Below are positions 55,991 through 64,000 of a stretch of 64,000 nucleotides of DNA, piece after piece. This DNA is from Sisyra terminalis (Eukaryota; Arthropoda; Insecta; Neuroptera; Sisyridae), in contig OY292278.1 of assembly GCA_958496175.1 (NCBI GenBank), positions 29,388,001 to 29,452,000 on the forward strand, given 5' to 3'. The notes under the pieces were generated by a model. The model was not told where the DNA came from. It was given only the letters and a program-made list of their open reading frames with translations, and ran no database searches. How positions within the stretch are numbered: the stretch's first letter is position 1; each line of letters starts with the position of its first letter. The position numbers and the translations under genes are program-made.

Positions 55991-58317
55991 TGGTAATAAT
56001 ATAAATTATGGTATATGGCATAAATAATTTTTATTTGTCAATCGATTAGAAATCGTTTGTGAAGGTTGGTGAAAAAATCCGCTTGGTTTGTGGAAAAACT
56101 TATTACTCTATCATTGGATTCTTAATGAATTACCCCTAAGATTTTTCGCCACAAACGAAACAAATTCATTCACAAACAATTACACATTAATTAGCAAAAA
56201 TAAATGTTTCAAAATTCAAATTTTATCTAATATTTTTTCGGCTAATTAGTGTAGTTTCTAAACTTAAATCAGGGTTTTCAAAAATTTAAAGTACCAAGGT
56301 TAAAAGAATTGCCAGCATTACTTCAATTGTTTTTATGTATAGTCCACTGTTTTATAAATAAAATTAAATGAAAACCATTTAAAAATCAATGCAATTTCTA
56401 TATAAATTTTCAATTTCTCGATGGCACATGTTGACTTTGTCGAAAAAACCTAAATTTTTTAATCATTTTATCTAGCAGCAAATTCAAAAATAACAAACAT
56501 TCCAGCAAGGAAGCAAGGAAAATTTGTTATATACTTCTATTCATTTTTCCGATGCGTATACAAAACTTAAAGCGATTAAAAGCTCGTCAAAATTGATAAA
56601 AGACTGTTAATATGGGGATATCTTCATTTTATAATGAAATTTGGTTTCGCTGAATTTGCGTTTTCTAAGTTCTATATTGGTAATATGAACTCAATGGATA
56701 AATTACCTAAATGAGTTTTGAGATATGCAAAATAGCTTTTTTAATACGAGAGGCACTTTAAATCCTCTTGAACAAGCAATTTCCTTCTTCGGATCAACTG
56801 AAGATTTAGTTCTAAGTATTATTTTCATATTTCGATAAAAATTTAAAAATTAAATTGAATAATATTTTCCTGATTAATTCACTCAATAACAGACATTGAT
56901 TAATTAATTTATAATTAACTTACAATTTTTTTTAATTGTAAGTAAACTAGTATAAATTTCAATGTTTTTGCAATTCATATTTATAAGTGTAATAAATGAA
57001 AGTGGCAAAATTTGACTATTTGAAAAAAAAAACAATAATATTTACAGGAAAAGTTTCTACACCTATTCTTTGTATGTATCATTGTCAGTGTTTCATTAAT
57101 AATAGCCCACTATAACACTTAAACTGACCACTAGGAACGCTTGTGTCGATTTGATTTTCCCTATCATGGCTCCATACATAACGAATAGATAATAAAATAA
57201 GTAACTGCTTTTGTAAGAACTAATATTTAAGTTAATATTCAATTTAATCAAAAAAAAAAATTGACATATAAAAGTTGTAATTTTTTCCAATGCAAAAAAT
57301 AATATAATTAAAAACAAACAAAACCCTCTTCAATCAGCTTAAAAATATAGAAATTTCTAAAATATGATAAGTCTTCTTGTTAGTTGCTTATAAATTGTGT
57401 TTAAATATTCTTTGAAATTTCTTAAACATTACATTTTTCCTTGTTTGTTAATGTAAATTTTTCAGAATTTCAACCTAATTTTTAATAAACCACATCCACT
57501 GTAATGCGGAAATATAAATTTTACTTTCGCTAAGAATTTGGACGTTAAACACAATAGATAGGTATTATTAAGATATTATTCGCCTGCAGACTGCTTTATA
57601 TTATGTATTAATAATACATGAAAATAAAAATAGATGTTGTTGGAATAAATTTAATACTTTATTATTATTTCTAGGTTTATGTTTAAACCTACAGGATATG
57701 TAAATTAAGATAATACAGTGTATATTATTGCGGATAGATTATTATAAATCTACCGGAAATATGGTTCATAGCCTAACTCTATTTTTCTAGCCTGGCTCAT
57801 TTTATAATGTAGGGTACGCAGATTTTTTTTTTTAATTTATAGTACTCTTTTGAATATTTTTGCATTAGATAATACCTATGCATTTGAAGTGCATTTTTTT
57901 AAATTCCAAAGAAATGTTCGTATTTTTGGTAATAATGATTCTTTCAACTTAGAGTCTGCAATACTTTTTATAAAAATAATGAAAAAAATAGAAGTAAAAA
58001 TAAATGCTTTGCAATAAAAAAATGTTTTTCTGTCATTGTCTGTATGTATGAGCTTGAATTTATCAGATGAATAATACCAAAGACTTCGTTCGCATGTTTA
58101 TAATATGTATGTATATTGAGTATAATATATGATCATAGCATATTCTTACTATATTATGGTTTTCTTTTTAAAATCGAACACTTTTCTCTAGTTTAAAGTA
58201 TTTGAATTTCTTAAAATTGTTAGTAAATCATTAGGAAAATTATTTTAAAATTTGAAAAACGAAATCTAATGTGTATAATAACTTTATTTTTTTTTTTGAG
58301 TTATATTTCTTTAGTAG
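55991..58317. other. Non-coding AT-rich stretch
   Basis: The frame at 57,096-57,317 (-) is hydrophobic (F/I/L/Y) as expected from base composition. No gene recognised. Confidence 0.45.
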
Positions 58318-58500
58318 CATCATGAGAGAGAAAAAATGGTATTGCGGAAGTTGGTTTGGGCTATTATGTTCACTGAATAATATACAAATTGTGGATTGAA
58401 CAAAACAAAATGCAACTCCACAGTTGTCAAATCGGGTAACTTCTGGTATATGTAAAATATGAACCAAGCCAACTACGCGAAACATAAAGTAATACCGTTG
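58318..58500. repeat. Dispersed repeat R4, copy 2
   Basis: Partner of 16,225-16,405 in the same orientation: ggaagttggtttgggctatt, atgttcactgaat, caaaacaaaatgcaactcca and gaaccaagccaactacgcga. The frame at 58,240-58,530 (-) lies over it. Differences between copies change amino acids freely, so it is not a protein under selection. Confidence 0.65.
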
Positions 58501-60066
58501 GAGGAAACACAATAAGCCCTGAGGATGCAAAGTTGAGGCACCAATGACCTCATTCGAGGAACCCCAACCACATAAAAATATAACATTTATATTTTTTGGT
58601 TTCTACTTTTTGAATAAAACAAATCGAAATGAAATAAACCAATAAGTTTTTTTTTTTCACTTGTGGCAATATTTATTTTAATAGACCAACTTTCATTGAA
58701 ATATTCAAACCAAATAAGTGCGTTATTAAATATAACAAGCGAATAAATCAGCATTTTTATGAGTAGGTCTTTATGTACATAACAAAACATTCACAGTCTC
58801 GACTAATATTTGATTTGAAGAGAAATTCAAATTCCTTCGTCGTTTTATATACCATTGACGCTAAGTTTAATTAATAAGCGTATAATATTCATGTTTGTGT
58901 TGTTCATATGTTAGTAAACTATATAAGCTCGTATATAATTTGGCAAAATGTAATTAATTATTTTTAAATCGTGACAACCAAAAATAGAAACTATTTTATC
59001 CGTTAATTTTCGAGAATCATCTTTAGAGGTAATGTAGGTGTGCTTAATAGAAAAAGTAACAATTCGAGATTAGTTTTGTGGTGTCTGAAATGGAGGTTGA
59101 GAAATGAGAGATGTATGCTAAAATTTAGATGTAATTATAATGGTTTTTTTCTTTTTTCAAAAAATAAAAAATTGTGAGATAAAGTAATTAAATTTGTATT
59201 TTAATAAATCATTTGGCAAGTAATTGAAATGTAACTGGGTTTTGAAGATGGTGCACATTAAAATTTCTCTTGCGAGATTTGAGATAATTATAGATGGTAG
59301 TGTCGTTACTGTGTCGCTAGTTTTTATAAAGAAAAAGTTGGCTTATTTTTTTCAAGAGTTTGGCAATTTATTTTAAATAATTAAAATAATGTTTACTAAT
59401 AATTAAATATCTAGAAAGATGCAGAAAAAATACTATTAACACATCGTCGTGGTAAGTTACCACCACCCGTTCATTCAAACCTATCATTTGATGGATTTCC
59501 CGACAGTATTGATGCTGTAGTGGAAAAACATAAAACCGGTTGGTAAAATCTACTTTTTCTAATTTTTCTACTTTTTTTTATTTAATTTTTTTAATTAGAT
59601 ATTAATTTTTCTCCTGAGCATTCGATTTACAATTTTTTATCTTTTTTTCGATTAACTCGGTACTAACGGAGGAGTGAATTCTCAAAAATTGTCGGCAGTC
59701 AAATTTCGTAAGTAAAATCTAAAGAGGTGGCGCGTAGGTTATCCGACAAGAACGAGACGCTTAATTAATCTAATATGAATTATATTTGGGTATTGGTTCC
59801 GTCTAATAAATACAATACAAAGAACCAAATTTCATTTGGAAAACAGAATTTCAAATATCCTATTACAATTATATACAAATCAATTTTAAAAATATTGAAA
59901 AAGCAATAGTAAACTGCGAAACGTTGTGCAAAAAATAACAAAGTGTAAATTATTTAAAAATAAAAGATCGTCAAAAATTCTCGGAAATACAACAAATTGA
60001 ATAGTATTTAGTGTTAGATAGTTTTTGAAGTCTAAGTATTTCGCCCCTAAAATTATGAAGTTTTAA
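58501..60066. other. Non-coding stretch
   Basis: The phrase taaacgatc-type words and ttcattcgaggaaccc (58,551) were seen, but nothing could be assigned. The frame at 58,587-58,790 (-) has no domain. Confidence 0.42.
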
Positions 60067-60798
60067 TGGGTTATATACAGTTAGAAGGCCGAAAAAAAGC
60101 GAGTTTTCCAGAATTTTTTCAGAGAAAACTTTTAAATTTATTAATTAAAAAATTTGTACGTATATCATAGTATTTTTTAACTGTATTTTAATATTTGGTA
60201 TTAGTAAAAATATTTATTTGGAAAGGAGCTACAGCTGATCTCCGGGAGCTCCTCTCAAAAAAGACGTTTTGCGGTGACCACTATATCTCTGAACTGGATC
60301 CTCTGAATTTAAAAAACCAAACAGATTTCGTTAAAGTAATGTTAAATCTAATAATTAATCGAAGGGATAAGAAAAATATTTTTTTTTGGCAAAATGGCGG
60401 TTTCTGAAAAAAAAATCGAGTTTTGACCAAAATTTCGGCCTTAAATTGTTTAAGAAAAAAAAATAACTATCGGTGAGAAAAAATCTGCGATTAATTACCT
60501 AAAAAGTATATTTAAGAAGCTCGTGTTAAAATTTGAGACGATTGATTAAATCGATTTAGCCGTTTTGGAGTAATGTTGGTCACCGACTTTGATAACACCA
60601 TTTTGAGAAAAACGCGTTTAAAGTTTGAAAAGCACTTTACATAGGATAAAAACGCCTTTTCAAATTTGCGTGTAACTTCGAAAATATTCACCGGAACGAT
60701 ATGAAATTTTCTGTATGTATTCTTAAATATATGTACATTAAGAAAAGAAAATAAAAAAAAAAAACGATTTTTTGAAAATTCTAACTGTATATAACCCC
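60067..60798. mobile_element. TTAA-flanked DNA element, 732 bp
   Basis: TTAA at 60,063 and at 60,799. The ends TGGGTTATATACAGTTAGAA and the complement of the right end, GGGGTTATATACAGTTAGAA, match at 19 of 20 bases. TTAA target plus G-run ends fit a piggyBac-type non-autonomous element. A 70-codon frame (60,195-60,407) inside has no transposase signature. Interior words gatctccgggagctcctctc and gatcctctgaattt stand out as GC-richer. Confidence 0.75.
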
Positions 60799-60802
60799 TT
60801 AA

Positions 60803-61098
60803 TACTAAATTTTAATATTGACAAAAATGGAAATATTTATGTAGTGGCGGGCAGAGGCTAAAGCGGGCCAAAAGCTAGGCAACATTGTAATTTCGAGCCT
60901 ATCCCACTTGTCGACTTTATCAATCAACGATTCAGCATAATTTAGACACGTTTCAGCAATAATTATGAATATCACATTTTTCGATTAAATAAAAACTAAA
61001 AACCTAATTTTTGGACTCCAAAAATTACAGACCCTAAACACGTGCCTAGTCCGCCACTGTATTAATGCATTAATACAAGAAATAAAAACCAATTTCCA
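60803..61098. other. Spacer
   Basis: Includes tagtggcgggcagaggctaa and agtccgccactgtatt, a pair resembling inverted ends (60,842 and 61,045) of an unrecognised element of about 220 bp. Confidence 0.35.
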
Positions 61099-61268
61099 GA
61101 TCCTACTGGTAGCCGAGTGGTCTAGGTGACCGTTTCAAAACTGGTAGGTAGTGGGATCGATCCTCGTATCGTGCAAATTTTCAATATTTCTCGATAACGG
61201 ATTTAATGAACCCTAGAGTCGCTAAAGGACCTTAGTTGTTATAAAACTAAGGTAAATAACAATTAAAA
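61099..61268 (+). mobile_element. tRNA-derived SINE, copy 6
   Basis: The head is TCCTACTGGTAGCCGAGTGG, then TCTAGGTGACCGTTTC, and the B box is GGGATCGATCCTCG. The body is caatatttctcgataacgga and accctagagtcgctaaagga, and the tail aaggtaaataacaattaaaa. It lies 32 bp from a hAT element. Confidence 0.8.
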
Positions 61269-61300
61269 AAAGTTTTATCTTTGTCTTTAATTGTATAGAG

Positions 61301-62236
61301 CAGGGGTTGGCAAACGGCCGATCGTGAGCAGGTCGACAGTCGATCGCAGACATTATAAATAATTATTAGCCAAATTTCAAATCTTTTAGTGGAAAATGTG
61401 TTAATGTTCAACCGAACTAATTTTTACGGTCGAAATCGAGTTTCGACACCAGTCTCAGTTTCGTCCGATACTTCCATATAAGGTCATGTTTTCGTAGAAA
61501 AAAATTTAATCATAATTAGTCAGTCTTTACTTTTAAATCCTATAGGTATTCATTAACCATAATCATTTCGTCCCTAATATTTGAGCTAATCATTAACATA
61601 ATATATTATTATCATTTCTTATTTCAAATAAATTATTTATGCTGAAATAAGGGGTTGATTTGAAAGAAATGCACCAAATATTTCTTTTTAATATTAAATT
61701 ACGAATAACAAAAAATAATAAAAAAAGTTACAAAAACAAAATTACTTTTTACCTAATATGTTTAGGTACACAACATAGAAATTACGTCCTTTTATATCTT
61801 AAAAACAAAATAATTTCTTCTAAACTTTGATCAGTTTTCCTTCGAACTGAAAAAAAAAATTATTAAAGATAATACTAAACAAAATATTAATAGATTGATA
61901 ATTATCAGTATTCATAATCGAAAAATCAAACAATATTTTTTTAACATTTTTATCTCCGAATTCAGTTTCGGTCCTAGTTTCGGCTTTTTGGCCGAAGCCG
62001 AATGTTCGGTCGGACACTAAAATGTGTACTAAAAATTTAGCAGACAATGAACCTAGAATTTCAATTAAACACACATCTATTCTGCAAAGGATATTATGAT
62101 TCCCAAATAGTACTTCTATTATCTCATTATTTCATTATTCATTATCTCTTTAAATTTGTATTTGTTATTAATTTAACCCAACTTTCCACCCATTTTTCGA
62201 AGTCGGCCATAACAGTATTAAGTTTGCCCACCCTTG
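61301..62236. mobile_element. hAT-type element, 936 bp, non-autonomous
   Basis: The flanking octamers GTATAGAG and GTGTAGAG agree at 7 of 8. The ends CAGGGGTTGGCAAAC and the complement of the right end, CAAGGGTGGGCAAAC, match at 13 of 15. Internally, cggcttttt...gaagccg and the repeated cggtcggacac/cggtcgaaatcgag words lie near 61,428 and 62,000, perhaps a nested unit. Frames 61,820-62,074 (-) and 62,047-62,370 (+) show no transposase or BED motif. It shares the gtcgac/tcgatcgcag words with the 105-388 MITE. Confidence 0.72.
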
Positions 62237-62244
62237 GTGTAGAG

Positions 62245-63567
62245 TTTATTATATTTTTTTTTTGGTTGGTTAATCTTATTTTCTTAGAAAATAAGACTAT
62301 AGACATCTACAGTATCCGGCTCAGAATATTTGTAGTTGAATTGAACTGGAGTCGGTCAACGCCAGTTTAAGTTCATAAATTTTAATTTGCTGCAAAAACC
62401 AACTTAAAGACGCAGATTTATAGTTAGTTAAATAAAGTAACTGAATATTTCTAAAGGAATCATAAACTAAATGTAACGATACGATAAAATAACGAAAGGC
62501 AAATAAAACAAATAGCTAATTATACGATATTATATTTATCTTTGAGAATAATATCAATATTATTTTAGTCAGCGTTTCTTCGTACATATAAGTAATTAGT
62601 TATTTTATTGGAGAAAGAAATGCATGATATAACTTTATATGGAAGACTATAGCGGAGAAAAATTCGGTAAGCCAGATGACAGACTTTTAATTTCTTTATT
62701 TAATAAGTAATCAAATTTTTATTTATTGAAAAAAATAAAATCAAAACTTTAATAAAATAGAACTTAATACTTTCACAACTAAAAGTGAAAAGAAGGAAAT
62801 GTTTCGATTAAAATCTTTAAAAATTTTCAGATAATCTACAAAGATATTAAAGATTTACGTTGAAAAAAATAATTTTTAGTTCTTTTCTTTAGATTAATAT
62901 AATAAGGTTATTATTTGTACCATTCATAAGTTTGCATTGAACTAACCAATTATGGATAACTACCGATTATAATTAGCTCAAATCGATGAGGCGAAGTTAA
63001 ATGAGCCTAATGGCATACTAGTCGAACACATCAATTTTGAATAGTTCTTTAGTTTCACTTTCTCTAGCAATACCGTCTATACTGATAGTTATTGTTCAAA
63101 AGATTAGTTTAAATGGAGAGAGGTTTTGGTGTCACTGCACATTTAGTTGACGAAATGCTTATTCATTATTCACGTAGCAGTTGCTTTTTATGTGTGAAAA
63201 TATTTTTAACATAGAAATTGTCTATGAGTGGAAATTCTGTCCATGCAAATTGTTGTTACATTTAAGGAAGTTATGGAATTACTCAAAGACCGTTAATTAA
63301 TTGCTCATTATTTATATGCAATAGAAAACTTTATTACATGTCTTTGGAAATCGTAATTTTTCATCGTTACTTATTAAAAATAACAATATAACACCGCATT
63401 GTGTTTGTTTATTGGAAATCTTTCATTAATTCCGATCGAAAACAATAATCATGTTATCTCTGTAACACCGATTATTTACTTAGTATATGGTTTATATTAT
63501 TTTTTTTACTTCCAATATTAAAAAAATACTATTACTGGGAAATTCAATTGTAACCCCTTCAATATGA
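62245..63567. other. Non-coding AT-rich stretch
   Basis: No feature recognised. Confidence 0.48.
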
Positions 63568-63575
63568 GCATTAAA

Positions 63576-63964
63576 GGCTCAAGTGTACTTTAGCACACCC
63601 ACAATCTGACAACGTTGCATTTTCGACTTTGTTTGTAATTTAATTCGCGATTTTTTTACTATTTCAATTCTTATATGGTATGATTCTCTCTTTTGTGGTT
63701 AAATTTTCATTATGGACCGATTTAATCGCAAATTAAATTAAAAATGAGCCCTTTAGCACACCCACAATCTGACAACGTTGCATTTTCGACTTTGTTTTTA
63801 ATTTAATTCGCGATATTGTTGTTAGTTCAATTCTAATATGGTATGATTCTCTCTTTTGTGGTTAAATTTTCATTATGGACCGATTTAATCGCGAATTAAA
63901 TTAAAAAACAAAATCGAAAATAAAACATTGCCAGATTGTGGGTGTGCTAAAGTACACATGAGCC
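63576..63964. mobile_element. MITE with tandemly duplicated core, 389 bp
   Basis: Flanked by identical octamers GCATTAAA (63,568-63,575 and 63,965-63,972). The terminal repeats are GGCTCAAGTGTACTTTAGCA and the complement of GGCTCATGTGTACTTTAGCA; homology continues for about 80 bases. The interior holds two direct copies of a 163-bp unit (from 63,591 and 63,754, both starting tagcacacccacaatctgac), and only one right-hand inverted end. The 8-bp duplication favours hAT or a P-type family. Confidence 0.83.
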
Positions 63965-64000
63965 GCATTAAATAGTAACACCACAATGACCACAATACTA

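Noticed and set aside
58240..58530. Protein gene shared between 58.3 kb and 16.3 kb (minus-strand frames with an ILHI-EVTR motif)
   Set aside because: Both frames lie on repeat R4. In the segment compared, four of five nucleotide differences change the amino acid, so there is no sign of protein-level selection.
62047..62370. A 107-codon plus-strand gene
   Set aside because: It straddles the right end of a hAT element and its target duplication, so the frame is accidental.
1..64000. Endogenous viral sequences
   Set aside because: No capsid, polymerase or envelope motif of any virus group was noticed. The RT pieces belong to non-LTR retrotransposons.

Overview
The window reads as a stretch of AT-rich, gene-poor animal nuclear DNA, most probably from an insect. 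The one well-supported protein-coding gene is closest to Drosophila l(3)73Ah (the vertebrate PCGF3 group). The rest is old transposon debris: tRNA-derived SINEs with poly(A) tails, hAT-type and TA- or TTAA-flanked MITEs, a Helitron, and broken pieces of mariner and non-LTR retrotransposon genes. Nothing bacterial (Shine-Dalgarno sites, operons, CRISPR) or viral was seen. I could not fix the order of insects.

Layout. Positions 1-3400 hold the end of a foldback element, a hAT MITE with near-perfect 8-bp target duplications, the intact single-exon PCGF/RING gene on the minus strand (842-1573), another foldback copy and a SINE. From 3.4 to 31 kb there are non-coding AT-rich stretches with scattered SINEs, foldback elements, TA-flanked MITEs, a dispersed family with a Helitron-like 3' end, and a near-perfect 75-bp-armed hairpin at 17.1-17.3 kb. 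From 31 to 46 kb the window is poorer in recognisable elements. It has a diverged minisatellite at 31.0-31.5 kb, more copies of the same families, a long high-identity inverted repeat at 42.95-43.2 kb and a GC-rich island at 41.75-41.9 kb that may be an exon or promoter of a gene with long introns. From 46 to 54 kb three decayed non-LTR reverse transcriptase 3' ends and one decayed mariner transposase lie among MITEs and a complete-looking 957-bp Helitron. From 54 to 64 kb lie a clean hAT insertion inside an older repeat, a 732-bp TTAA-flanked element, a SINE next to a 936-bp hAT element, and a MITE whose interior is tandemly duplicated.

The transposon genes seen are all broken, so the short elements must have depended on enzymes encoded elsewhere. 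The PCGF gene is the only feature with a clear cellular role (Polycomb-type chromatin regulation). Element boundaries and target duplications were read by eye. Family names for elements are inferred from termini and target-site length, not from a database.
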